NCBI GenBank assembly: GCA_947561715.1
Contig: OX387201.1
Location: 17,932,001-17,996,000, forward strand
DNA length: 64,000 bases
Source of the DNA: Ascidia mentula
Taxonomy: Eukaryota; Chordata; Ascidiacea; Phlebobranchia; Ascidiidae
Direction: 5' to 3'
The translations under genes and the position numbers were made by a program. Below are positions 42,875-55,599 of the stretch, in pieces (position 1 is the stretch's first letter; the number at the start of each line of letters is the position of its first letter). A model generated the notes under the pieces. The model did not search any database. It worked only from the letters and a program-made list of their open reading frames with translations, and was not told where the DNA came from.

Positions 42875-45800
42875 AGTATTTAGAATTAACAGCTTTCTTG
42901 GACAATTAGACAAACACAGAAGTGTTAACGCAATATGTCGGTAATTTTGTTTCCGACGAACCTTACTTGAACTTAGTGAAATATAACATCTATTTTGGCG
43001 CATCTTAACAAAGTCTTTAAATGTATCTCATCTCATGCACGAAATATGGTGGTAATATAGCTGACAATACATTATATACCCTAGACGTTTTCTTAGTTAG
43101 GCCACCACAGTGATAACACGGGTATGAAAACACATTAACGCACGAAATATCCACGAAATTCCGTTGATAAATCTAGTGAAACACCCCATACCCGCACTGT
43201 GTTGGTATTTCGGGGTTAATACAAGTGAAGGCAGACATGGCACGGTGGTATTGCAGGGATAGTTTCCGACTGGGGACAAGTGCAAGGTAGAAGTTATAAG
43301 TTGAATTATCATAGTTCGGATGAATTATTAATTCGGATATGGTGAAGAACTGTTCTGTTCCGGAAACACTCGATCGATTCCAATCTCCCAAAACAACTCC
43401 TGTCGTCTCTCTTACTAAGTTAGCTCGTGATATTTTGTTTCAAGGAAGTCAGTAAATTCAAACAAGAAACAAAATAGATTGGTGATAAATGTAGTTTAAA
43501 TAGAAGACAGTAGCAATAAAATTACCCGGCACTCGTGACCACCCATTCGTCAGAAATTAGAGATCCGCCACGAAAAACATTTTGCACATCAGGCAAGTGG
43601 TACAGGTAAGCCATAAACGGATAATCTCCTTTGCACGTTTCTTCGGCACCTGCATTGTTCCCAAAACAAGACATAATGCGAATATATTTGTTGTTTTGCA
43701 GTTGCTTGGCCGTGGTGCGCTCCAACAAGGTTTATCAACGGCGGATTTTATTTAGTTAGGTACCCAGCTGATGACAGCCACTGCAAAGTTTGACTTTGCC
43801 TAGGGACTTGGGTGCATAGACCAAACCTGCATTAATGAGACCTGATAGGTCGAAACAGTGGCCGTGAAACATAATTACAATTACAATATTGTTTAGGACG
43901 GGAATTTTTTAGAACAGAATTTAATGCACACCAATTAAAATATATTCGTTAGTACAACTGGAAACTGCAAATTCAAAACATTTTAAGTTACCCAAGATTC
44001 TGGGTGAAGTCGTGGTCGGTAAAGGAGTGGCTCGTTCTAAGCAAATGCATGGATCCAAAAGACTAAAAAACTTCGTTCCTTAAACAAAGCAATAAATTTT
44101 GTTTCAAGTGCAGTATATTCACGAGCAAAACAAACTATAGCAGAATTGTAACAAGCAACAATTTCAAGTACGTTTCCATACCGTGCTGTGACTTGCAACC
44201 TGCTACACATTCATCACACCTGCCACAATCACAATTTTGTGTGACGCAATCTGTCGAATCTGCGGTACCTGCAAAACAATCACTCAATTAGTTTGTATGT
44301 GGTTTATATACTACATATATCATAACTGCAAATTTATTTATGTTTCAATAACAGCAAGCTGCACTAAGTTTGCACCTCCTGTGAACTGGAAATGTACAAA
44401 CTGCACTTTACGTGTAGTATTACTGATAGTTAGTGGCGATGGAAAGCCGTGAGATAGGTGCTGGTGTACACGAACTGACCTGCGCACAAGGCACGACAAA
44501 GAGCACACGGAACATCACCGGGAAAAGATGGTCGCTGATGTTTGCAAGTTTTCAAACAAGCTGACATGCCTGAAAACGAGCAGCAAATACTGTGATATTA
44601 TAGGATGTGTATCAGTCGGGTAAAATGTTATGAAATATAGGAACACAGTCAGGTTTTTTACCGGCACATTCGCCAAGACAAATGCCACATTTGATCAGAC
44701 GGGTCATAATGGTAGGGTTTATAGGTGGGCATGTTGAACCTTTATCTTGCCAGGCCTGTGTCATACATGTTGAATTCAAACCTGGAAAATGAATACAAGA
44801 TATCATAAAAAATTGTATCCTTGTGAGGAAATTTCACAACAATGAATATGTCACAATGTCCACTTTAAAGTAGTTAAACTACGAGATGTTCATAACTTTA
44901 AAATATTTTTGGCAAAAAAATAGCTTGATTTTTGGTCGCCGCTACTTTTCGTGCAGTTTTCTACATTTTTTAGATGGTGCAGAACTAAAAAACTTTGGAT
45001 ATATGTTTATTGTAGATGTACCTTTAGTTTTACGCAAAGTTGCCGTGGCCGTGTCATATGCACTTTAAAGGTGGTGTAAAATTCCTGTGACCAGGTTAGC
45101 TAGCTGTGGAAACGGTCGAGATTGCCGTAATACAAAGACAATTTAGTAAAATTATTTCGCTGTAGATTTAAAAAAACGTGAGGTATGTGATGTTTTTCAC
45201 AGCCATTATTGAAATGAATGACGTCATTTAACATTTGCATTCGGTTTGATAACTGATAAAAGTTATTCGGATTCGTCTGCGTTGGCGCACTCATTCATTA
45301 AGATCTTTTAATACCACAGCAGCAAAATTTCGTCTAATGGTATACAGTTTCTGTTCGTATTACGCGAATCCGAAATATCCGAGGTTTGCTAAATCTGAAC
45401 AAGACAATAACTGAAAATTAATATTTCAGTTGTTAAAAAAAAATATCACACCATCTCAAGTTCTCGAAATTATAGAGCCACAAACCACTATTCTCCTAAG
45501 GTTATGTGGTGATGTTCTTCCTCGGCCCGTGTGCAATAAACGCCCGGAAAACAAAACAAAGGTGGTTAAACTGGTTGCTCTATGTGACTAAGCCTACCTT
45601 GTGGATGTAGCGTTTAAATGTACACGGCAGCTAGGCTCAAGTTCGTCAGCAGTAAAACACATATCGTGACGATAGCAGCTTCCGCATTCATCAGAAACCT
45701 CATCAGCAACGCACTGTTGAAGCGGGTCGGCGAACATTGACGGCATTGAGCAACCCCATTCTCCATAGCATATAGTCTATCTTATAAAATTCCTGTTAAC

Positions 45801-47210
45801 CTATTCCGAGATTCACTTCCCATTATCGCCCTATGATTGCAACGATTTCCACCCTTTGTTATTACCACGTTTGTGAAAAGCTATGCTTTAAACATAACAT
45901 CGTTTTTGTCTTACAATGCTTACAAGGGCAAATTTTGCGCTTAACTTGAGCTCATGAAAGCTTGATTTCAAGAAAAGTGTTGACGTTAACGCAAATTACA
46001 ATTTAGCAAACACGTTCAAGAAAGTTTGAAGAGCGACTGCGCAAATTAATGAACATAACTTGACATCGAACACGTCCAACGGAAAGTGTGGAGGTTTTTG
46101 TACATTTCACTCTGGTGACTATTTACGAAATGCTGTGCGCTTACCAACACAGGGACTCAAGCAGGATTTAAAGTCCATTAATCGTTGTTCGGGTTGAGCA
46201 GTGAAATTGGGACAAGAAGCCAAGTTTCGTAAAGAAAACTCCGTCTCTAATACATTATAATGACGCTCTTAAATATAGGACTACCGTATAATTGTTGTTG
46301 ATTGTCACACACATGTATATACTGCGCATTGTATTGTTTTCCTTACAATGGCATAAAGGTAATTTAGCGCCACGATTTTCGTAACGTAAACTCAGTCTGT
46401 GATACATTTAACTGTTGAAAATACAATACTGATCTAACGTGAAAAGCAAGTTTACATTTCCTACTGTTGTTGTTCTATCAAAATGTGGTTGACAATTAGG
46501 CGAGCACAACATGCCGATCATGCACATTACGACAACAGTATTCCAAGTGGTACGCGAGCAGTTTAGTTGTAGCTACATGTTATCTTGCGGTTGACGTAAA
46601 TTGGTTACTTTAACCGCAATGGAACATGTAGCTGTATATTCTTTGGCAACCTGTTTCAATAAAGGACACTATAAGGCTACCAGCGGCGAAAATATAGTGC
46701 CTCCGTATTGTAGACATTGTTATGGTTGTAGACGATGTGCAATGGTATGTGATTATAATAATGTTGGGAAACACTGCATTACGTAGGCCTGTATGTCCTG
46801 CCCTATTGTTAAACAATATACCGCATCTCGATCTGATGCAACACCAGCATGTTTCGTTAGGGCTGCCCACGCTTGGTCCTTCGCACACCTCTCTGAAGCA
46901 CCATTCGCATGTATCTGTGTTAAATGTAATTAGTGGATTACACGAATTAAAAATGGATTACACGAAATTCTGCTGTCATACGATACCCTTTGAAAATATT
47001 TGTGTTGGGGCTAGTATTTGCGTACCCTGGTAATCATACTCATGATTTAAATATATATAAATCTTCAAGAACTTATTTAAAACAATAACATCCATGTAAC
47101 AGAAAAAATTACCTTGGGCTCTGGCGCATTCCAAGGAACCAAAGAGTATAACCAACACAACCCAAACACACTTTATTATACCATGTAGATACTCATAGAA
47201 CTGTTTAACC

Positions 47211-47532
47211 TAGTACATGAATACAAACATAACTCTAAAGTCTCATTGCAGGATATCCAAGGGACAATTGAACTGGATGCTTCATCCCCACAGTATTTTC
47301 TCCTGTTGATTCATGCATTGTTTGTCAAATACAGCTCCAAGCTGTGGTTTAATACACTACATAAACGGAACGGAACAGCGGTGCACACTAACGTAGGTTA
47401 CAACAAAATGCCCTTGGTGGCACAGAGGATAACTTATGTAGGAGGTGGTCACGCGACACTACCACGTTGTACAAGCACTAATGCGAAACACACTACATCC
47501 CCCTTTACTGAAAATGCAAAATCGGAATTTCA
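47211..47532. other. No gene seen
   Basis: Short open frames only. Lies between the 5' exon of the cysteine-rich gene and the gypsy relic. Confidence 0.4.
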
Positions 47533-48990
47533 AGTCTAGACAAACGGATGGTTTTACCAACCGACCGGAACGCGTACGCAGTTCACGTTGTTCTGGAATC
47601 GGCCGTATGTGTCGACAGTTACTAGGCAATGACCGGTTTGGGGTATCGACGATGCAAGAGCGTGGAAGTGAGGTTTAAGAACGTACAATGCCTCCCTCTC
47701 CACCGATCCAAGCGTACGTTTCCGGGGAAAGTTCAGGTAGAAGCCGTAGCCGTTGTCGCTTGTCGTAATTTTGCTTGATTTCGAGATCTTTAGCTCTGAA
47801 ACTCGATAAATAAGACCAGTTATGGACAAGGAACGACGTCCAACACGGAATTGTCGCCTTCAATCGTTTTCCCATCAACAACTCCGCTGGGCTGTATCCG
47901 GAAGCCAGCTTTATTGCACGGTAAGAAAGTAACGCCAAATAGGGGTATTCGGCTTTGCTTAGTGGACTTTTGACCCTCTTTACAGCCCGCTTCTCCATTG
48001 CTTTGTGGATACAGCGTGCTGCTGGTCTGGTGAATGAAGCCATATTCGTTGGCGAAACACTGAAAAATATATAGGAATTGTATTGCGGGCCGTTATCCGA
48101 TATCACTATGTCTGGAATCCCATGGCGGGAAAAATAGACTTCAAGTGACTGATAATGTCCCATGAGCTCGTGCCATGAGCGAGTAGGAACATCTCAATGA
48201 ACCTCGAGAAGTAATCTACGACCAATAGATACATTTTACCTTGGAAATAAAGCAAATCTGTTCCTACTTTTTCCCATGATCTACTGGGCAGGAGAAAAGG
48301 AATCATTGGTTCTGCTGGCATATTTGTATTCCTCTGACACTTAATGCAGCTGGAAACAAATTGATCAATGTCGTTGGTAATACCTGGCCACCAGACGGAA
48401 CCTTTGGCTCTTCGTTCACACTTCTCCATCCCCTGATGTCCAATATGTATACTGCGCAAAATTTCATTTCGCAGAACTTCAGTAATGACAGGTCTGGAGC
48501 CTTTTGAGAAACAATCCGTCAACAACAGTTATATCGTGGCGCAGTTGAAAATATGGTTGCAGCGAATCGAAATAGACTCGTTTAGGCCAACCGCCTTTAG
48601 TAAGTTGAAGAACTTTTTGACTTGATACGTCACACATCGTTGTGTCACAGATTTGCTGTATCCGTGTTTGAGATGCGGGAATGTTAGCAATTACCGCAAC
48701 AACGTTTTCTTCAATCGCATGTTGCAAAGTAACTTCAATTGCAGAGAGCTACTTTGGAGAAGGCGATCTAGAGAGTACATCAGCAGCATGTAAAGAATTA
48801 CCAGGTACATGAACTTTTCGCACGACCAAGCTACTGCCAAAGATTCTTTCTCAATTTGAGCGTATACCTCTGTTCTGTTTTCGTTAATGCTCGTGATGCG
48901 TAGACCGTTTCTTCGCTGTAATAAAACAGCCCCGAGTCCATACGATGATGAATCAGCAGAAACGAGTGTTTAAGGTTCTATACATTTACA
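47533..48990 (-). pseudogene. Ty3/gypsy pol relic: RNase H scraps and integrase
   Basis: Read on -. RNase H pieces are near 48960-48740 (SSYGLGAVLLQRRNGLRI, then FHVPGNSLHAADVLSRS after a deletion). The integrase zinc-binding region follows (HIGHQGMEKCERRAKGSVWW, CIKCQRN), then the core (WEKVGTDLLYFQGKMYLLVV, HGIPDIVISDNGPQYNS), ALLSYRA, GYSPAELLMGKRL, and the pol end ELRTRSGRLVKPSVCLD. At least two frame changes (near 48130 and 47680) and missing segments make it inactive. It is more similar to a standard gypsy than the copies flanking the Polinton. No long terminal repeats were found. Confidence 0.8.
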
Positions 48991-49757
48991 CATATGCGGG
49001 CTGTGTTGCTTTTTTTGCCAGAACAATTACTAGTGTTTGGTAACATATGAAGGCCGACTACTATAGGCGAAAAGATTATTATCTAAATAAAATGGCAATT
49101 CTGCTTTCCGCAATATTCGAACTTATTTGCTTCAGTTTAGAACCTTGCAGGTTTGCGCATCTGATCGTGCACAACATAGAAATGCACGGCAACACATCAG
49201 TAACTTGCACTGGGAACCGAGAAATGAAGCAGTCAGGCTTTATGTAAAATAACGCAGATTTCCAGACTCACAACTACCGACCAATTGTCTTTGCAAAAAA
49301 TGATAAATTAATATCATGTACAGCTCGTTGTTCCCATTTTTTGAAAAGAATATTTATAAATTATCAAATCTCTAAATCAACGGTGTAAAATTTCTATTTT
49401 TAAACTGCAAAAAAAAAATTGCGCACATGTGATTATGCAAAAAAATTATATCTCATTTCCTAATTTGATTATTATTTCTATTTTCGTTATAATACCTCTA
49501 GTGACACGGTTTAAGTTTTAGTGTTACTAAGTGACGCTTGGGAAAAAATGTCAGAGTTTTTGTTTTTTGTTAAAAATCATTTATTTTTGAAATCACGAAA
49601 ACAAAACACAAATAATTCGGAAACAGGAAATAGTTTTCGTGTTGAGATTCTGCTTCAATCCGAATCACTGGAATCTGGATCGGATGAGGGGAGGAACTGT
49701 TGACCTTCAGCCAAACCCAAAACTCCCGGCTGAAAAAAGTCACAAAAAGTTTTAATT
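48991..49757. other. No gene seen
   Basis: AT-rich. It ends at the stop codon of the NACHT-LRR gene and probably includes its 3' untranslated region on -. Confidence 0.45.
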
Positions 49758-52700
49758 TTATGAAATTTCACAAATAAATGTTTTTATACAAATATAAATC
49801 CTCACAGGGTTTTCCATATTAGCAAGTGCTTCCTTCACCATCTCAAACGACTCTGGATCCATTTTGCACCAACGCAGATCCAACCCCCCAACCTTCGGTA
49901 AAATCTCACAAATTTTTTTCCCGTCGTCTTTTCCGCGAAACTCGTTTCCATACAGGTAGAGAAATCCCAACTATTTGAAATATAAACATCGTTTGTTGGA
50001 AATATTTCTACACTATTTGAACCAGAAAGAAGCAACATTTTATCCCAAAACTAAAAAGATTTCGTGTTTTTTCTTTAAATAAATAAACTTTTGCAAAAAA
50101 ATGCCAGGGATTTAAAACAGAATCTTGGTTACAAAATAAATAAAAACACAAACAAACCTTTGATTTCATTCTTTTTATTGCTTCACAAATAATCGTTAAA
50201 TCTTCGGAGTTCAGGTCGCATCTCCACAGCACCAGCACCAAATCATTTCTTGTAACTTTTGGTAAAAATTCCGCCAAAACCTGAACGATTGAGTGAAGTC
50301 GGGTCATGGAAAAATTCAACATCCGAGGACAAAACCTGGTGATTTTTTCTTGGTGGCATTTTTGGACTTCCTTCAAATCCAGAAATAAATCTGAAACAAA
50401 ACAGAAGCAAGTTTATTAAAAAAGCAGATGTCTGGTTTCCACTTTTAATAAAATCAATAAAACTTACTTTATTCTTGCACAGAATTCCCCACGCTTAAGT
50501 CGGATTTAATCAACACAAGAACCAACAAATCAATCCAATATAAAACGTTTAAATTATCACAAAATATAAAAATTACACGACAGAAATAAACGCGTCTTTC
50601 CTCCACAACATTTAATCACAACTGAAAAAAACTGCATTGAGTGTTCGGTTCAAACAATGACTGTGTGACGTAACAAACCCACCCATTGTTACGCAAATAA
50701 ATGTTGTGTTTACAACCACGCATTAAACTGTTGGCATTCATATCATTTACTCACTCAGTAGATCGTATCCCCCGGGTTCAGATCGGAGATATCTTGAAAG
50801 CGCATCCAATAATTTCGCACGTTTGTCTGGAATTTGGTTGGGCGAATTGTTTTTGCCTTTGTTTTCTAGAAACACAGCAACTGTTTTCTTAAAGCTGAGC
50901 GGAACCTGTGCATTAACAAGCTTTAATCCAATCTGTATTTACATCGTGTACTTACGCAACACTCCATGATGCTTAGGATGCAAACGGAAAAATCTTGAAA
51001 GTGCATCCAATAGTTTGCCACTATTGCCTGGAAAATTTAACACATTTTTAGGGAAAAAAGAATTGTAGACATGTATTTCGCTTTACAAATGACTTTTACT
51101 TATTGTCTTTGCATCCAATGTGATTTGTATTTCTGTACAGGCCTGTATTCAAGCTTTACGTGCATTAATATGTGGTTGCACGGTACTGAAGTATGCTCTT
51201 ATTTTGGTGACATAACATAATTGTAAAATTGTGAGCAACATTGGTCTGCATACCTGTTTGCTGACTCGCAGAATCTGTGACGTTGCCAACAGAAGTAGCA
51301 TCACACTTAGACTCATAACCAGCCTCAGCATTGTCACTTCTTGTAGCTGAAAAGAAAACAAATATATGAACCTAGCAAATGTAATTGATATAACAATGGT
51401 TTTGACTTTTGCTTTACTTACCACTTGTCTCTCCAAGCAAAAGGCCACAAGTAAACCGTCGCGTCATGGCCCAGTGTGCGTTTCTAACCAATTCTTCCAG
51501 AATTTTGTCAAATTCTTTATCTGGCATGAAGAAGGAAATGTAGTAAGCCCCGAGGAATTCCTGCAGAGTTTCATGTGAGTAGTAAAAAATTGCTTCGGCA
51601 CCATCAAAAACTTTTCGCTGTGGTAACCAGGAATACTTGGGTAGTTTGATAATAACATTTTGTACTTTGATATAATCCAGACCCACTTCAGAGAGGTCTG
51701 TATGGGTAAACACAACAGTTTTACGAGCCTTTCCATTATACGCCATTTGGCCAAGGGCTTTTATCACAAAGTTTGTATCCTTGTCCTTCGTATGTTCTGC
51801 CACATCAAGTTGTTGCAAAACAGCATTAAATATGTTGGTAATTGTGCCACAACTGTTTTTGTCACCAAATAAACTGGCATACAAAACAAATTGCAAAAGT
51901 AATGGATTGCGACAAAAATTTAGCACTTCTGCAGATTCAGTTTCAAGTTTTGTCCACAGTTCACTTGCTTTTTCACCAGCATAAAAATCAAATAGCTTTT
52001 TCATGTTTTCTGTAGATAAATCATGGACATTAATGATGGATTTTGGACGAATTTCCACAGGAATTGTGAGCAGGGAATGGGGGCGGGACGTAAATATCAA
52101 AGATGATTTTTTGAAGAAGATTTTTCCGCAGAGATTGGCAACAAGTTGTTGAACTGTCAAACGATTTTCGTAACTTGCACTTATTGCTGTCATATTTTGT
52201 AGCGACCATGTTGCCTGATCTAACCCATCAAATATAAAAACACATTTTTGAGCATTTCTTTTCATCCATTTAAATGCAGCATCTCGTACAGTTTGTTCAA
52301 CATCAGGAAACTGTCTATCAAGTAGAAGCTCTTGTAGTGTTAGTTTTTCATCTCCAAAGTTTAAATACATGAAGCTTAGATGCACCACCAAATACTTCTT
52401 TTTCATGTGCTTAATCAGTTTCTTGGACATGGTGCTCTTCCCTGACCCCGCTGCTCCAACAATTGCAAGAAATTGATCACCTTTTTCAATTGTGGAAATC
52501 AATTCCTCAAATGTTAGGGGTTCGCCCTGACCATGGTCTACTTTGTCCTTTGCTGTTGGTGGAAAATTGGTCCCTTCATTTTTGGTATCGATGCCTCTGT
52601 AGAAGTCAATGACCTCTAGGGAAGGATTGACATCAGGAACTCCCTCTTCACATAAACCAGGAAGAGGAACCACAGCCTTAAGATCATTCTGTTGATTTTT

Positions 52701-53508
52701 GATGATTTCGATGGCTTTGAGCTGCCTTTTCTCTGCAGGCAAAATAGACCAGTGAACACAATGTTTATATTGCAAGATCTTATTCCAAGTTTGCAGTTCA
52801 ACTGACTTTAGGAGAACAAAAACATTTCATTTGTTTTATGGCATGGTATAGACACTGCTTTAATGTTTACAATAATTTTGTGCTTACTAAAATGTACGCG
52901 ACCAAAACTAATTGCCACCCCTTCTGATTAAATATCTTTGTTGGCTAAACTTTTTGAATGTGACCCTGACCTATGAGTTATAGTAAGCATTTTATTTTAC
53001 CTTCATCTTGTTGCTCATCTCCTTTGGTGTTTGATGAATCTTATTAGAAAAATATAGTTTAAAACAGTTGAAAACTGGAATTGGATTATAAAGTAGCTGG
53101 CTTTCAAAATAGGAACATAAACATAATTTACAAACGGATGTTTTTCTTTATGAGAATGTTCAGTGGTTGTTAACTATGACATGTATTTGTAATACCTGGT
53201 GTATTGTAGAATTTTTTTGTTATTTTCACATCACCCTGAACTCCAACAATGCTATCAGCTATGTTTGCTCTCTGTGTTGATACTTGCAGTGAAGGACCTG
53301 GTTAAAAAACATAATTTAATACAAATCAAGCAAAGGAGGGCCAGAAACTGTATTATAAAATGAGTTACTTTGAACAATAATACCAAAACTTTATTGTGAA
53401 ATTAGTTGTTCAAGCACACTTCCTACCTGATCTCTGTGGTTCAGTTTCAAAATCGGCCACACGTTTTGCATCTGGCATTGGTTTCCTCGGGGCTTCAGGG
53501 CTCGACAT
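49758..53508 (-). CDS. NACHT-LRR (NLR-type) receptor, nine exons
   Basis: ATG 53508 (MSSPEAPRKPMPDAKR). Exons are 53427-53508, 53196-53297, 53001-53039, 51422-52801, 51254-51346, 50956-51027, 50755-50826, 50158-50390 and 49758-49970. All junctions have GT-AG ends and matching phases (seven of eight are phase 1), giving about 761 residues. The large exon holds NACHT: Walker A GAAGSGKST near residue 191, Walker B VFIFDGLD near 266, and later ASELWTKLETESAEVLNFC. Exons 6 and 7 are each 72 nt and encode similar helices (KLLDALSRFF and KLLDALSRYL), an exon duplication. The last two exons encode ribonuclease-inhibitor-like repeats (DLVLVLWRCDLNSEDL; GGLDLRWCKMDPESFE). There is no death, CARD or TIR domain, and the N terminus is only about 75 residues. 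It likely senses danger or microbes in the cytosol. The frame is intact. Confidence 0.85.
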
Positions 53509-55599
53509 GATGAATATTGGCTGTAGCTTCTTTCAAATGCAAAGCAACATCAAAATATGACAAAAATTTTAACTGCAAACAAAAACAGAAAAAAAATTTT
53601 TTCAAACTGAAACTTGAGTTAAGTCATTCAGTATCATTAACAAATTGTTTTGTCATATAGTTGCAAATAAGTCAACGAATCACCAAAAATCTACCACCGC
53701 CAACAACTGACTTCGGTTGTTAATCAGCATTAATCTCACACACCAACGCTGGTAGCAGAAACTACCACAGTATGTAGATACAATGAAAAATAACAAATTC
53801 TATGTTAAATGCCCTTCTGGAATTACTGATTTACAACAAGTAGATGTTCACAGTTTACCAAAGTTAAAGTACACCTTTTGCTATCTGGGCTGGTTTGCGA
53901 TCTCAATTATCGTTGCGCAGACGACTGATGACGCTAAGTAAAGGTGGCGCTATTGAGTAACCATAAAAATATTCCCCCAAAAAACAAAAGAAACTAAATA
54001 TTGTTATCAATGCTGGGTCGATTTTTAAAATGCTTATTGCTGATATTATTCCAAATTAATGACATTGGTATTAGAAAGGATTTTTTCGAATAGCTTAAAC
54101 TACAGTGTCGACAGGCTCATAACATTTTTCCTGTATTGAGACTGGCGTCATGACACGACTCAGCTTTGTTGTACAACATAAAAAAACAATGTTTACCCCT
54201 GGTAACGAGCAGTTTTTGTTTCAGATTGGTGTTGGGCCGACCACATACACTTTAAACTCTATTGATTGGTTTTGATCTTCAAATCAGCACATAATGTAGG
54301 CCTAAACTACTTTCCAGAGGAGTAATTTTCAGTACAGTCATATTTGTTTCCGCAATGACCTGTCTTTACACATTCGCTTGTTTGACATATTTTCTCGCAT
54401 ATTACCCGACTTTTCTTGTTTATTGCTCATAAATATTTCTTTCCAGGAATCACAAAATCAATGCCATTTAAATCTTTACAATACGCCATATGGCCAATAT
54501 ATGTTCTTACACTTAACTTTGCATTACTACTAATTGGTCTCAAGGAAAAAGCAGTGTTTTGAACGCCGCTTACGTGACACAAACATGTTGTTTCATGGCG
54601 GGTCTGAACTTTGGCTTCTCCAGTTTCTCGATTTGTTTGATCAGAAAACATAAAAGCGAAGCTGAATGCGCTGGAACTTTTGACGTCACACCTGACAAAC
54701 AAACCTTATGTACACGAAGACAGATGACTTTATTTACTCATACATTCTAACTAAGTGTGGCGAGAATGACACAATGCACTAATGTTTATCTTTTTGCTTT
54801 CTTTGATTATCTGTGTTGTTTATTTAAAGCAGTCTTTATTACCCATGCGCACAACACATCGCAATATTCTTTTGTTTTTCATCGGTTTCCTGCTCTCACG
54901 TTTTATCAAATTCCCAATTGGATTTCCGGTAACGCTCCATTGGTTCACGTGCAAGTCGTTGATTAATTGATTGGCCGGTGCAAGGAGTGCTGCGTGAATG
55001 ACCCGCTTTTTTAGGTGTGCGTCGCGCAATACAGTGGTTTTCATTGTTGCCAAGCGAGCATTTTGTTGTCGCCCATTTACTGAAACCAGTGCAAGGCATT
55101 TTGGCCTAAATGGTGGTTATTGCAGGTTCCGGGCCATTTCTGGATTAGGGACACAGGGTTAGCGTAATGACCTTATTTGAGTCTCTAGGGTTGTATTTGG
55201 TAATAGGGGGTCGCCGCTTAAATTCCACTAGGCTCCATTCACGCCCTGTCGAAATAATTCCGTAATAACTTGGCGAGGAGCCAGGACCTTGTCACCACAC
55301 CCACTGGTTTCGCTAGCTAGGCTCGGGTGTAGTGTCTTTTTTCACGGTCGTTTAACAATGAGTTTTAACTTTTTTAATGCAATCGAATTGTGCTGCGAAA
55401 GTTTCGAAGCGACGGATCAGGTTAAAACGACATTTGTTCCTGGCATCCATCAACGATGACATAAAATGGTCTATAGAGGATGGCAAGGGCAACCTCTATG
55501 CTGTCGAATACAAAGAACTAAAGAAACGAGCCTTGCACCAAAGGACCAATGCCGGACGATCAGAGAGGCAACGCGAAGCTCCCACGACGCGTGCAATTG
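53509..55599. other. No gene supported
   Basis: Holds the probable NLR promoter side. Several frames of 60-90 codons on both strands lack recognisable domains or splice pattern. From about 55370 some lysine-rich frames precede the gypsy relic and may be its decayed RT/RNase H part. Confidence 0.4.

Larger units (their letters stand above)
41052..43274 (-). mobile_element. Non-autonomous deletion derivative of the CACTA-like transposon
   Basis: It has the same 12-bp termini as 7184-12753 (CCCAGTCGGAAA at 41052, TTTCCGACTGGG to 43274) and GA duplicated on both sides (41050-41051, 43275-43276). The left end matches 7184-7482. It then jumps to the 39-bp repeat of transposase exon 1 and follows the 5' part and right end of the full element with only scattered differences. 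All catalytic coding sequence is deleted. The transposase ATG is still present near 41688, but the frame is short. A 483-bp element is inserted at 42392. Confidence 0.9.
39906..47210 (-). pseudogene. Secreted cysteine-rich and trypsin-like protein gene, interrupted by a transposon
   Basis: The 5' exon (about 47110-47210) encodes a hydrophobic signal-like segment (CVWVVLVILFGSLECARAQ) before a GTAATT donor. Cysteine-rich exons follow at 46822-46914, about 45598-45775, 44680-44790, 44485-44560 and 44175-44270, most ending just after a Cys or Ala codon in phase 1. Trypsin-like exons are about 43510-43650 (FRGGSLISDEWVVTSAG), 43275-43420 (VVLGDWNRSSVSGTEQFF), 40659-40788 (CYVAGWGRT), 40271-40431 (FCAESIPGTGF) and 39906-40088 (GGLVCRHP, LLLHGVVPYGLACD). 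Phases match over the last three. The usual DIAL is YLAL, and GDSGGP is replaced by GGGVGG, so the catalytic Asp and Ser are absent. A CACTA-like copy (41052-43274) splits the second protease exon 5 nt before its GTGAGT donor. It is either a disrupted homologue or a polymorphic insertion allele. Confidence 0.72.

Noticed and set aside
43833..43870. Possible third hammerhead: TTAATGA, a perfect stem II (GACCT/AGGTC) and GAAAC.
   Set aside because: The first core strand has two changes from CTGATGA, no stem III or cleavage triplet follows, and stem I is not closed. At most a decayed remnant.
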